DNA from: a bacterium BMS3Abin02
GTDB taxonomy: Bacteria > Actinomycetota > Acidimicrobiia > Spongiisociales > UBA4744
Assembly (NCBI GenBank): GCA_002897675.1
Contig: BDSU01000018.1
Location: 1 to 64,000 of the forward strand
Length of the DNA: 64,000 nucleotides
Direction of reading: 5' to 3'
How positions within the stretch are numbered: the stretch's first letter is position 1; each line of letters begins with the position of its first letter. This document shows, one piece after another, positions 45,894-55,678 of this stretch. The translations under genes and the position numbers were made by a program. The notes under the pieces are model-generated. The model was given only the letters and a program-made list of their open reading frames with translations, did no database searches and was not told where the DNA came from.

Positions 45894-46772
45894 TTGGCGA
45901 GCGCCGAGCTTCGACAGACGCGGCGGCGGATCCGATCCGTCCAGTCGACGAAGAAGATCACGCGCGCGATGGAGCTCATCGCCGCGTCGCGCATCGTCAA
46001 GGCTCAGCAGCGTGTCCATGCCTCCAAGCCGTACGTGGAGCAGCTCACCGACGTGATCAGAAACGTGGGGCGTGCCGCCGGAGGTGCGACGCACATGCTC
46101 CTGGAGAGGCGCGACGTCCGGGCCGCGGGAATCGTCGTGGTGTCGTCGGATCGTGGTCTCGCCGGTGCCTTCAACTCGACGGTCATCAGGATGGCCGAGC
46201 GCCGCATCGTCGAACTTCGATCCCGGGACGTGCAGATTCGCGTGTATGTCGTCGGCAAGAAGGCGCAGACGTATTTCCGTTTCCGGGGATATCACGTCGA
46301 GCGGGCCTTCCTGGGAGTGACCGACGCCCCCGGATATGCGGATGCCCGGAACCTCGCGAACGTGATCATGGAGGAGTACGCAAGCAGGGCGGTGGACGCC
46401 GTGGAGGTGTTCTACACCCGATACGTGTCCGCACTCGTACAAGACGCGGTCGGCTTCGAGCTGCTGCCGATCATCCCGCCGGAAGTCGACGAGGAGCCGG
46501 TCACCACGGTGACCTACAGCTATGAGCCGTCGCCGTCGGAGATTCTCGATCGGCTGTTGCCGCGGTACGTGGAGGCTTCGGCCTTCGGTGTGCTGCTGGA
46601 CTCGTCCGCGTCGGAGCACGCATCGAGGCAGCGGGCGATGAAGGCGGCAACGGAGAACGCGGAAGACCTGATCAAGGTGCTCAGCCGGATGGCCAACCAG
46701 GCCCGCCAGGCTGAGATCACAACGGAGATCTCAGAGATCGTTGGCGGCGCGGAAGCGCTGCGCAACACATGA
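45894..46772 (+). CDS. atpG: ATP synthase subunit gamma
   Basis: A 292-residue central-stalk subunit. The N-terminal helix LRQTRRRIRSVQSTKKITRAM and the C-terminal helix ending EITTEISEIVGGAEAL form the coiled coil that turns inside F1; SSDRGLAGAFN lies in the globular domain. TTG start three bases after atpA, behind a GGAAAGGAG site. atpD follows after 26 bases. Confidence 0.95.
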   Translation: MASAELRQTRRRIRSVQSTKKITRAMELIAASRIVKAQQRVHASKPYVEQLTDVIRNVGRAAGGATHMLLERRDVRAAGIVVVSSDRGLAGAFNSTVIRMAERRIVELRSRDVQIRVYVVGKKAQTYFRFRGYHVERAFLGVTDAPGYADARNLANVIMEEYASRAVDAVEVFYTRYVSALVQDAVGFELLPIIPPEVDEEPVTTVTYSYEPSPSEILDRLLPRYVEASAFGVLLDSSASEHASRQRAMKAATENAEDLIKVLSRMANQARQAEITTEISEIVGGAEALRNT

Positions 46773-46777
46773 CGTAG

Positions 46778-48222
<1,445 letters not shown>

Positions 48223-48223
<1 letters not shown>

Positions 48224-48531
48224 TGAGTTTCCGTGTCGACATCGTTGCTCCCGAGGCCGTCGTCTGGTCTGGTGACGCCGACTTTCTCGTCGCCAAGACC
48301 GTCGAAGGCGAGATCGGTGTGCTCACCGATCACGAGCCGCTGATGGCGGCACTCGCCACCGGTGTCGTCGTCGTCGTGGCGGGAGAAGAGAAGGTGACTG
48401 TGGGGATGCACGGCGGCTTCTTGCAGATCGTCGACAACCACGTGACGCTTCTCACCGACAGGGCCGAACTCACCGATGACCGCGGCAGGGCGCTCGAGGT
48501 CGCAGAGCGGCTGCGCGCCGAGGAGGGCTGA
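48223..48531 (+). CDS. atpC: ATP synthase subunit epsilon
   Basis: A 102-residue epsilon subunit with the N-terminal beta-sandwich (FRVDIVAPEAVVWSGDADFL, GEIGVLTDHEPLMA) and only a short C-terminal helix (GRALEVAERLRAEEG), so the inhibitory two-helix arm is reduced. It closes the atp operon. The next gene starts in the same frame just beyond its stop without a normal start codon. Confidence 0.93.
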
Positions 48532-48579
48532 CCAGTCCGGAGACGTTCCAGCTTCGAGCATGTTCTCGCTGCCATCGTC

Positions 48580-49758
48580 GTGGTCGGACTGCTGCTGGCG
48601 GCGTGTACCACCGAAGTTGCGCCTTCGACGACCGAGGGGCCGCGCCCGACGGTCACTTCCCCGTCGGTCACGACAACGGTTGAACCTGACCGCCTCGAGG
48701 TGTGGGTGGATGACCTGCGAGCCGCGGTGCTCGCGCCGTTCGTCGCAGATTTCGCCGAGCGCGCCGGCGTGACGGTCGACGTGGTCTCCTACCCGTTCGA
48801 TGAGATCGCGACCTCGGCGGCCACAGGAGACGGACCTGACATTTTCGTGGCTTCGCACGATCGACTGGCGTCGCTGCTCGAACAGGGTGCCGTCGTACGG
48901 GTCGACCTGGGGGTCGTCGGTCCCGACCTGGATCCCGTGGCGGTCCAGGCGGTGACGTCGGGTGGCGAGACGTACGCGATCCCGTACGGGCTCGAGGCGG
49001 TCGCACTGTATGTGAATGTGGACACCGTCGCCGGAGATGTCGTCCCTGACACGTTCGCGTCGCTTCGGACCCTCTGTGCGTCGTTCGAGACGTGTGTCGG
49101 CATCCCCGAGGGCCTCTATCACCAGTACGGGTTTCTCTCGAGCTCGGGCGGGTACGTGTTCCGCCCAAGCCCCGGCGGCGGATGGTCGGTGAACGACGTG
49201 GGGCTGAGCAAGGGGGTGGAGGGCGCGAAGGCGCTCGGGCGCCTCGTCGCGGATGGGACCGTCTTCGCCGGGCCGTACGGCGATGTCGTCGACGGGTTCG
49301 TCGCGGGTGAGACTCCGTTCCTCATCACCGGACCGTGGCAGGTGCGGCCGTTCGGCGACGCCGGTGTCGACTTCGTCGTGCACCCGTTGCCGACGCTCGA
49401 AGGGAGGTCGCTGCGCCCGTTCGTCGGTGTGCAGGCGTTCTTCGTGAGCGCCGGCGCTCCGCCCGATCTTGCAGAGTCGTTCGTGCGAGAGGTTCTGGCC
49501 AGGCCGGAGGTGCTGACGGCTGCGGCGCTCGCCGACGACCGTGTCCCGGCCTACCTGCCTGCCCGGTCGAAACTCGATGCACACATCGCGGGGTTCGTCG
49601 AGAGCGTCGACGGTGGCGACCTGCTTCCAGGCGTCGCGGAGATGGTGGCCGTGTGGGACCCTCTCGACGCGGCACTCGACGCGATCTACTCGGGGCTCGA
49701 CCCTGTGGGCGCGCTCACAAGCGCCGAAGAGGCGGTGGTGCGGGCCACGGCGCCGTGA
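48580..49758 (+). CDS. extracellular solute-binding lipoprotein (start uncertain)
   Basis: About 392 residues of a maltose-binding-type (family 1) substrate-binding protein: LEVWVDD at the fold start, GDGPDIFVASHD, AIPYGLEAVALYVN, a C-terminal FSVGVQAFFVS-like strand and ALDAIYSG. The lipobox LLAAC is only eight residues after the GTG at 48580. Upstream, the same frame encodes a perfect signal n-region (RRRSSFEHVLAAIVVV) back to the atpC stop, but contains no ATG, GTG, TTG or CTG where needed; the codon in the expected start place is GTC. No permease or ATPase genes adjoin. Substrate unknown. Confidence 0.75.
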   Translation: MVGLLLAACTTEVAPSTTEGPRPTVTSPSVTTTVEPDRLEVWVDDLRAAVLAPFVADFAERAGVTVDVVSYPFDEIATSAATGDGPDIFVASHDRLASLLEQGAVVRVDLGVVGPDLDPVAVQAVTSGGETYAIPYGLEAVALYVNVDTVAGDVVPDTFASLRTLCASFETCVGIPEGLYHQYGFLSSSGGYVFRPSPGGGWSVNDVGLSKGVEGAKALGRLVADGTVFAGPYGDVVDGFVAGETPFLITGPWQVRPFGDAGVDFVVHPLPTLEGRSLRPFVGVQAFFVSAGAPPDLAESFVREVLARPEVLTAAALADDRVPAYLPARSKLDAHIAGFVESVDGGDLLPGVAEMVAVWDPLDAALDAIYSGLDPVGALTSAEEAVVRATAP

Positions 49759-49764
49759 ACGGGG

Positions 49765-50223
49765 TCACGCCGGTGCTTGGTGGGCCGCCTCCATGCGGGC
49801 GGCGATCTCCTCGATCTGGCCGGGGAACCCGGAACCGACCGCCGCGGCGATGAGGGGGAAGATCAGGACCGAGAGTATGCCCTTGGCCTGCATCTTCAGT
49901 GATGCGGTCATGTCGATGCCACCCGGGTTGCTGGGTGCCAGTTCGACGGTGATCGTGCCGATCACCTCGGACGTGTCGATCGTCACGGCCATCAAGGTTG
50001 GTGCGTCGACGTCGTGGGTCGTGGCGGTGCCCTCGTAGGCCTTTCCGGCGGCTCTCACGGTGAACCGGTAGGCGCGCAGGACACCGTCGGGGGAGTGCCG
50101 TGCGTCGTAGACCCGCTCGACACCGGCGATCGTGCCCCAGGTTTCGGGTTGCTGGAGTACCCGCCACGCCGACTCCGGGGTGGTGTCGACACTGACGTGG
50201 TGGGTGAATCGATCGGGGGCCAT
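49765..50223 (-). CDS. SRPBCC-family protein
   Basis: A 152-residue START/Bet v1-like protein: HVSVDTTPESAWRVLQQPETW at the N-terminus, a beta-rich middle and the long C-terminal helix with FPGQIEEIAARMEAA. It may bind a hydrophobic ligand or act as a cyclase/dehydrase. It is convergent with the solute-binding gene (6 bases apart). Two palindromic elements lie just upstream of its start. Function unknown. Confidence 0.8.
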   Translation of the reverse strand: MAPDRFTHHVSVDTTPESAWRVLQQPETWGTIAGVERVYDARHSPDGVLRAYRFTVRAAGKAYEGTATTHDVDAPTLMAVTIDTSEVIGTITVELAPSNPGGIDMTASLKMQAKGILSVLIFPLIAAAVGSGFPGQIEEIAARMEAAHQAPA

Positions 50224-50245
50224 CCGGGGCAGGCTAGTACCTCTG

Positions 50246-50294
50246 TTTTCTCGTCAATGGAAGCGTCGCTATCCGACGCCGGCATTGACAGGAA
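50246..50294. repeat. palindromic element, copy B1
   Basis: Same scaffold as 29110-29160: TTCTCGTCAATG, GCGTCG, loop, CGACGC, CATTGAC, but the right outer arm is decayed (CAGGAA instead of CGAGAA) and the mid-stem carries a GAA/CGG bulge. It begins 61 bases before copy B2, in tandem. Confidence 0.85.
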
Positions 50295-50305
50295 TCTCGG
50301 GGGGT

Positions 50306-50356
50306 GTTTTCTCGTCAATGGAAGCGTCGCTATCCGACGCCGGCATTGACGAGAAC
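50306..50356. repeat. palindromic element, copy B2
   Basis: A 51-base element with intact outer arms (TTCTCGTCAATG and CATTGACGAGAA), intact inner stem GCGTCG/CGACGC, a GAA/CGG internal bulge and a five-base loop. It ends five bases before the stop of the NifX-like gene on the minus strand. Confidence 0.88.
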
Positions 50357-50361
50357 GGAGA

Positions 50362-50751
50362 TCAGTGGCAGGGCTCGTGGGCGAGGTCGGGTTGGTGTTC
50401 GAGGGTCCCGGCAAGATAGGCAGAGATGATGTCCTCCACGAGGCGTTCATTGGTGAGGATCACATCGAGACCGGCCCGCTCGATCGCATCGACCATCGGA
50501 TGGCCCATCCCGCCGGCGACGAGCACGTCACAGTCCTGGACGGACGCGGTCATGATCCGCATGCGGGATTCGAACTGGCCGGGCCCGTGACCGCCGACCT
50601 CGACGAGTTGTGCAGGTGACTCGACGGAGCGGACTTCACGGGCGACCTCGCGACCGTCGTCGACGGTCACGACGACATAGTCCTTGGTCCGGCCGAAGTG
50701 GCGTTGGATGGTGACACTGTTGCTGGAGGCGATAGCGAGTCTCATGAGCAC
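50362..50751 (-). CDS. NifX/NifB-domain (dinitrogenase Fe-Mo cofactor) protein
   Basis: A 129-residue protein with the ribonuclease-H-like fold of the NifX/NafY domain: MRLAIASSNSVTIQRHFGRTKDYVVVTVDDG, then a variable linker and DCDVLVAGGMGHPMVDAIERAGLDVILT. Such stand-alone proteins bind iron-sulfur or molybdenum cofactors and occur without nitrogenase. No nif genes are in the window, so nitrogen fixation is not implied. ATG at 50751 or 50745. Confidence 0.8.
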   Translation of the reverse strand: MLMRLAIASSNSVTIQRHFGRTKDYVVVTVDDGREVAREVRSVESPAQLVEVGGHGPGQFESRMRIMTASVQDCDVLVAGGMGHPMVDAIERAGLDVILTNERLVEDIISAYLAGTLEHQPDLAHEPCH

Positions 50752-50937
50752 AGATGGTATCGCCGTGAGGTGCTAGTGGTAATCGTCGGCTGTCGGTCAA
50801 CGGAGAAGCCCCCTCGTGGCTTCGCCGGTCTGTTCCCACTGTCGGTCTTCGGTCTCCTGGGGGGAGAGACGGGTTGTGCCGCTCCAGGGAGAGATGGCAC
50901 CTGCCAATGCCCATTCGCCCGGTAGCCTGCTGAATTC

Positions 50938-52536
50938 ATGCTCATCGTGAGGGACCTCCACATCGAAGTCGGCGACCGTACACTGCTGCGCGGCGCCTGC
51001 TTCACGCTGCACCCGGGCGACAAGGTCGGGCTCGTCGGCCGCAACGGGGCGGGCAAGACGACGCTGCTTCGGACCCTCGTCGGGTACGCGGCTCCCAAGG
51101 GCGGGTCGGTGTTGCGCTCCGGCAACCTCGGTTACTTCTCCCAGGAGGCCGCTCTGCCCGATCTCGAACGCCCCGACATGACTGCCCTCGAGCGGGTGCT
51201 CACCGCCAGAGGCATCGGTGTCCTCCTGCGGCGGATCGAAGAGGCACGCCGCAAGGTCGCACGCCTCGACGGGGAGCGTCGAGACCACGCCATCCGCAAC
51301 TTCGCGCGCCTCCAAGACCAGTTCGACGCCGCAGGCGGGTATGTCGCCGAAGCCGAGGCGAAACAGACCGCCGCAGCCGTCGGGATCGGCAACGACGAAC
51401 TCATCCAACCGGTCGCGACGATGTCCGGTGGGCAGCGACGGAGGGTCGAACTCGCCCGAATCCTGTTCGCCGAGACCGACGTCATGCTCCTGGACGAGCC
51501 GACCAACCACCTCGACCTCGACGCGAAAGCCTGGCTGATGGACTATCTGGCCTCCTACCGGGGAGCGCTCATGGTCGTCAGTCACGATCTGCCACTGCTC
51601 GACGAGGCGATCACATCGGTGCTCTCGCTCGAAGCCGCAGTGTTGGAACCGTACCGGGGCAACTACTCGAACTTCCTCGTCGAGCGGGAACGCCGCCGAA
51701 CCCAGCGGGTCAAGGAACGCAAGCAACAGGAACGCAAGATCGCCAGGCTCGAAGAGAACATCCGTCGCTTCAAGGGCACCACCGAGAAGATGGCGAGAGT
51801 CGCGAAATCGATGGAGACCCGGGTCGACCGGATCAAACGGGACCTCGTCGAGATCCGGGCCAGAGGCAAGAACGTGGCGGTCGCCTTCCCCCAGCCCGTC
51901 CCGTCGGGGCGAACCCCGCTCACCGGATCGGGCCTCACCAAGGCCTACGGCGACAACCTCGTGTTCGTCGATGTCGACGTCGACACGAACCGGGGGGAAC
52001 GGCTGCTGATCATGGGCCTCAACGGCGCCGGCAAGACGACCCTGCTGCGCATCCTCGCCGGTGTCGAACAGCCCGACCTGGGGGAGGTGACGCTCGGATA
52101 CCGGGCCAGTGTCGGCTACTACGCCCAGGAGCACGAACAGATCGAGGCCGGTGTGAAGGTCCTCGACCATCTGCGCAAGGTATCCGATCAGCCCGACAAG
52201 GTGCTGCGCACCATGCTCGGCCACTTCCTGCTTGCCGACAAGATCGATCAGGACGCCGGCACCCTGTCCGGCGGGGAGAAGACGAAACTCGCGTTGGCGC
52301 AACTCGTCATGGCCCAAGCGAACGTGCTGCTGCTCGACGAGCCGACCAACAACCTCGACCCGCAGGCCAAAGACGCGTTGCTGGCCGCGTTGCAGCGCTA
52401 CGAAGGGACGATCATCCTGGTGAGCCACGACACCAGCTTCGTGGCCCGACTCGAACCCGACCGGGTGATGCTCATGCCCGACGGCGACACCGCGTTCTTC
52501 GACGAGTCGATGCTGGAGTTGGTCGCGTTGGCGTGA
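50938..52536 (+). CDS. ABC-F family ATPase
   Basis: A 532-residue protein with two ABC ATPase domains and no membrane part. First domain: GRNGAGKTT, MSGGQRRRVELARILF, MLLDEPTNHLDL; linker helix rich in Arg/Lys (about 240-300), then second domain: GLNGAGKTT, TLSGGEKTKLALAQLV, LLLDEPTNNLD. ABC-F proteins act on the ribosome, in translation control or antibiotic protection. Subfamily is not clear. It is preceded by a 180-base gap and followed by 388 bases with no gene. Confidence 0.92.
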   Translation: MLIVRDLHIEVGDRTLLRGACFTLHPGDKVGLVGRNGAGKTTLLRTLVGYAAPKGGSVLRSGNLGYFSQEAALPDLERPDMTALERVLTARGIGVLLRRIEEARRKVARLDGERRDHAIRNFARLQDQFDAAGGYVAEAEAKQTAAAVGIGNDELIQPVATMSGGQRRRVELARILFAETDVMLLDEPTNHLDLDAKAWLMDYLASYRGALMVVSHDLPLLDEAITSVLSLEAAVLEPYRGNYSNFLVERERRRTQRVKERKQQERKIARLEENIRRFKGTTEKMARVAKSMETRVDRIKRDLVEIRARGKNVAVAFPQPVPSGRTPLTGSGLTKAYGDNLVFVDVDVDTNRGERLLIMGLNGAGKTTLLRILAGVEQPDLGEVTLGYRASVGYYAQEHEQIEAGVKVLDHLRKVSDQPDKVLRTMLGHFLLADKIDQDAGTLSGGEKTKLALAQLVMAQANVLLLDEPTNNLDPQAKDALLAALQRYEGTIILVSHDTSFVARLEPDRVMLMPDGDTAFFDESMLELVALA

Positions 52537-52764
52537 TAGAGGCGCATCGCTCCCCGTACCCGGTATTGGGCATTCGGCACGGCGACGATCCTCAGCATGA
52601 GACCGCGGGGCGAAAGCGGCGACTCGGGCACCTTCTCCCGCTTTCCATGCCATGGGAAGTGGGAGTGGCAATCCGCTTTCGGCAGGCAGCAGCCGCCGGC
52701 AGGCAAGGCCCCTTTCCGGGCTTCGCCGGGTTTCGCCGGCTCACGCTGCGCTTGGCCGACGGCC

Positions 52765-52910
52765 GGTGCGATGGGAGTGGGGTCCGCGCGGGAAGAGTTT
52801 CTACCTCATCCCCCTCGTTTCGCTCGGGTACTTCTCCTGCGAGAGGAAGGAACGAGACCCCATCGGCCTCGGCCAAAGCCCCGAGGTCACTTCCCCTGCG
52901 AGGGGAAGGA
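52765..52910. repeat. stop-abutting repeat, copy 1
   Basis: The gene-free stretch 52537-52924 is repetitive. Its right part matches 57600-57700: GCGATGGG, a GCGGGGAAGA-like core, a CTACC(C/T)CATC core, and the closing hairpin CTTCCCCTGCGAGGGGAAG, the last duplicated here in a decayed form (CTTCTCCTGCGAGAGGAAG). It ends about 14 bases from the stop of the CcdA-like gene on the minus strand. To its left are GC-rich inverted stretches (GCCGGC runs) but no gene. Confidence 0.75.
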
Positions 52911-52924
52911 AAGAGAGCCGGGAG

Positions 52925-54142
52925 CTACACGACCCAGAGCAACAGACCCAGGCCGAGGACAACCATGATGGCCCCGGTCACGCTCCGTATGGTCTTCGAC
53001 GAGGATCGTTCCCATGCCTGGATCTTGCCGCCCAATACAGGGTCCAGCGCGAGGAACAGCACGACCACCAGCGGAAGGACGAACATCACGTTGTACAGCA
53101 CCAGGTAGCCCACTCCCTGCCAGAAATGCGTCTGGCCGGCCAGCAGACCCAGCACGGCCACGTACGGGCCGCCCGAGCAGGGGAACGTGTGCAGTCCCAC
53201 CAGCGTCCCCAGCACCAGGGTGGTCGGCAACGTGGCCCGGTTCATCCACGTCTTCAGCGATTCCTTGCTGCTTTCGGGCACCTTCATGCGGAGAGGAAAC
53301 TTGGGAAAGAGGGCGCCCAACATGTTCGTCAAGCCCAACAGAATCAGCAGAATTGCGCCCGCCTGACCCAGCCAATGTCCCTTCAGGAGGGTCGAGGCCC
53401 GCAGCAGGCCCAACCCGATGAGGAAGTAGACGACATAGACCGCGCCGATGTACACCGCACCCATACGGATGACGGAGACGCGTGTCTTGCGAATGGTGAA
53501 CAGAAAGGAGATGAAGAACAGCAGGATCGCCAGAGCGCAGGGATTGATCCCGTCGACCAGTCCGGTCAGGAGCACCGTCGGGAGCAGCAGCTTGGCCGGT
53601 TTGTGGACATCGGTCGCAAACCCCTCCCTGTTGGCCTCGAACCATGCCAGGTACTCCGAGACGGGCGTGTCCGCCGGATACGTCATGACCGGCCCGGCGA
53701 AGGCCCAGACCTGGTACTCGCTCCGGTCCTGCTCTTCGCCGTAGACCAGAATCTTCTCCGGCAGAGGTTCGTCCGGAGTCAATAATGCCTCCACCACACT
53801 GCGGGGCGGTTCGCCTTGAAGGATGATGCGACCGTCGTCCACGAACGTGGCGAGGTGGCTTTGCAGGTCCAGCGGCACGCCCAGGCGGTCGTTCAACGCA
53901 TTGAAATCCGACCGATTCTTCCGCTGGTTGATGTAGTCGTTCTTCGTCAAGGGAATCCCGGCGGCGGTCATCAAATCCGTCAGTTCCCCCGCGACGTAGG
54001 TCACGCACTCGTCGCAAGCCTCGTTGTAGTACACGACGGCCTCACGTTGCGCCGCGTCCACCCTGGCCGGCAGGAACAAACTCCCCAGGACAAATGCCAC
54101 AAGGGTCATGCCCAAGAGTGATGTCGTCGTTCTCATCTTCAT
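52925..54142 (-). CDS. CcdA/DsbD-like membrane protein with N-terminal thioredoxin-like domain
   Basis: A 405-residue protein. Residues 1-30 are a signal segment; 35-165 form a thioredoxin/glutaredoxin-like domain with CDEC (Cys43, Cys46) in VVYYNEACDECVTYV and a VDDGRIILQGEPP strand that resembles the DUF411 strand encoded upstream. Residues about 185-405 carry six membrane helices of the CcdA type with the two conserved Pro-Cys sites, DGINPCALAILLFF and HTFPCSGGPYVAVLG. It would pass electrons across the membrane to the external CxxC domain. Row counts give about 55% GC here against 60-70% for housekeeping genes, hinting at transfer. Last gene of the module. Confidence 0.85.
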   Translation of the reverse strand: MKMRTTTSLLGMTLVAFVLGSLFLPARVDAAQREAVVYYNEACDECVTYVAGELTDLMTAAGIPLTKNDYINQRKNRSDFNALNDRLGVPLDLQSHLATFVDDGRIILQGEPPRSVVEALLTPDEPLPEKILVYGEEQDRSEYQVWAFAGPVMTYPADTPVSEYLAWFEANREGFATDVHKPAKLLLPTVLLTGLVDGINPCALAILLFFISFLFTIRKTRVSVIRMGAVYIGAVYVVYFLIGLGLLRASTLLKGHWLGQAGAILLILLGLTNMLGALFPKFPLRMKVPESSKESLKTWMNRATLPTTLVLGTLVGLHTFPCSGGPYVAVLGLLAGQTHFWQGVGYLVLYNVMFVLPLVVVLFLALDPVLGGKIQAWERSSSKTIRSVTGAIMVVLGLGLLLWVV

Positions 54143-54155
54143 CCTGCAGCTCTCT

Positions 54156-54509
54156 TCAACAACAGGTCAGGGTCTTGGGGATCTCCCCATCTTCGAGTTC
54201 CCCAAAGGGATTCCCATACCGACGAATGTTGGCAATCATCGTCTTGTTCACTTCGGTTTCCACTCCGTTCGCCACCAATCCGGCACGAATGGATTCACCG
54301 TCGGGATCGTGAGTCACCGGGCAAACTTCCCGACAGGCGCGACAGAGCGTGCATTGGTAAAAGAGCACCGATGCGATGCCCCCCGAGGCCAAGATCGCCA
54401 ACCCACGCGGACTGATCTGTTCCTGTCGCAGGATGCCAAAGACCGGACAGAACTCGCGGCACAACCCGCATTCGATACAGGGCGGGTTCTCCGCGTGCGT
54501 GTTCAACAT
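54156..54509 (-). CDS. 2x[4Fe-4S] ferredoxin-like protein (HdrC/GlcF-N type)
   Basis: A 117-residue protein with two cluster motifs: Cys11, 14, 17, 21 (CIECGLCREFC) and Cys53, 56, 59, 63 (CTLCRACREVC), in the layout of HdrC or the N-terminal half of GlcF. It ends in a Cys-Cys pair (116-117). The ATG overlaps the end of the flavoprotein gene by seven bases. It should carry electrons between the flavoprotein and the CCG-domain protein. Rows 54121-54240 are about 51% GC by count, well below the neighbours. Confidence 0.88.
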   Translation of the reverse strand: MLNTHAENPPCIECGLCREFCPVFGILRQEQISPRGLAILASGGIASVLFYQCTLCRACREVCPVTHDPDGESIRAGLVANGVETEVNKTMIANIRRYGNPFGELEDGEIPKTLTCC

Positions 54510-55678
54510 AGCTTTCCCCGGTTCAGCACACCCTGAGGGTCATAGATGTCCTTCAGGCGCCGTACCTCGGCTCGATAACTCGCGGTGGTCCAGGTCTTCT
54601 TCTTCAGTCCGACGCCGTGTTCGCCGCTGACTTGGCCACCCAGGTCCGCCACCTGTCCGTAGAGGGTGGCAATGCGCTCGTCGTCGGGGGGGAAACAGGG
54701 ATGGATGATGCCGACCCCCAGATGACCGAAGGCGGGGATGGCTTCGGCGTCGAGCCATGGCAACAGCACCGACAGTCCGTCGGCGTCCAGTTTCGGATCT
54801 TCGATGACCGGGTAGCCGTGTCCGGCGAGCACCGGATACAGGCCGTCACGGGCCCGCCACACGGCGTCGATCCGGTCCGGATCGGTCAGCTCCCCGCCAT
54901 CCGAGTCGAACTCGGCCAGCAGATGAGGGCGAGGCTCCCAGCCGATGGCGCCGGCGGCGTGGCGGTTGAGGTACTCGAGCGCCGTGAGCCGGGGATCGGA
55001 GATCCATTCGTCCCGTTGGGCCGACAGCACGCTTTCGTCATCGTCCGCGAACAGGGAGACGGTCCTTCGGTGCGGCAGCGCGGCGAGGCGCACCGTCGCC
55101 TCCACGATGAAGCCGGTGACGCCTTCGCGGCCGACTACGTCGTCGAGCGCCTCTCCAGCGATACGACGTAGACGACCACGACCGTCCACCAGGGACAGTT
55201 CTTGCACCCAGCGGCGCATCGACCCGTACCGCACGGCTCGCAGCCCGGCGGCGTTGGTGGCGATCATGCCGCCGATCGTGGCCGCCCGGTGGCTGCCGGG
55301 AACGACGGGCAGGAACAGGTCGTGGACTTTCAGGTTGCGGTTGAGGGAGCCCAGGACGACTCCGGCGCCCACCCGTGCCATCCGGCCTGTGGTGTCGATG
55401 GAGACGACGGTGTTCAGGCGGGAGAGGTCCACGACGAGGGACTTCTGGGGGGTTGCCCCGCCGCACAGGCCCGTGCCCGCGCCCCTCGGTGTCAAGTCGA
55501 CACCGACCGCCTGCGCCCATTCGACCAGGGCGGTCACCTGTGGCGGTTGCGAGGGCCAGACCACGGCCAGGCAGTCCCCCTCCAGGCGGGAGGCGTCCCT
55601 CCCGTACACGACCAGGTCATCGGTGGAGTCCGATACGTTCCCCGCCCCGACGATCGCACGCAGCTCCGCCGTGTTCAT
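54503..55678 (-). CDS. FAD-linked oxidase (GlcD/D-lactate dehydrogenase-like)
   Basis: A 391-residue VAO/PCMH-fold flavoprotein. FAD-binding blocks VWPSQPPQV, TPRGAGTGLCGG and PGSHRAATIGGMIATNAAG, and the C-terminal VSGEHGVGLKK match GlcD and D-lactate dehydrogenase, but the chain is some 80-100 residues shorter than GlcD. It would oxidise a 2-hydroxy acid and pass electrons to the iron-sulfur partners. Start ATG overlaps the stop of the CCG gene (ATGA); an upstream frame extension is rejected because it runs over that gene. Confidence 0.88.
   Translation of the reverse strand: MNTAELRAIVGAGNVSDSTDDLVVYGRDASRLEGDCLAVVWPSQPPQVTALVEWAQAVGVDLTPRGAGTGLCGGATPQKSLVVDLSRLNTVVSIDTTGRMARVGAGVVLGSLNRNLKVHDLFLPVVPGSHRAATIGGMIATNAAGLRAVRYGSMRRWVQELSLVDGRGRLRRIAGEALDDVVGREGVTGFIVEATVRLAALPHRRTVSLFADDDESVLSAQRDEWISDPRLTALEYLNRHAAGAIGWEPRPHLLAEFDSDGGELTDPDRIDAVWRARDGLYPVLAGHGYPVIEDPKLDADGLSVLLPWLDAEAIPAFGHLGVGIIHPCFPPDDERIATLYGQVADLGGQVSGEHGVGLKKKTWTTASYRAEVRRLKDIYDPQGVLNRGKLC

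Noticed and set aside
50246-50356. Possible CRISPR array
   Set aside because: Only two units, each a self-complementary palindrome, with an 11-base spacer and no cas genes.
50362-50751. Evidence of nitrogen fixation from the NifX-domain protein
   Set aside because: Stand-alone NifX/NafY-domain proteins are common in non-fixers and no nif structural genes are present.
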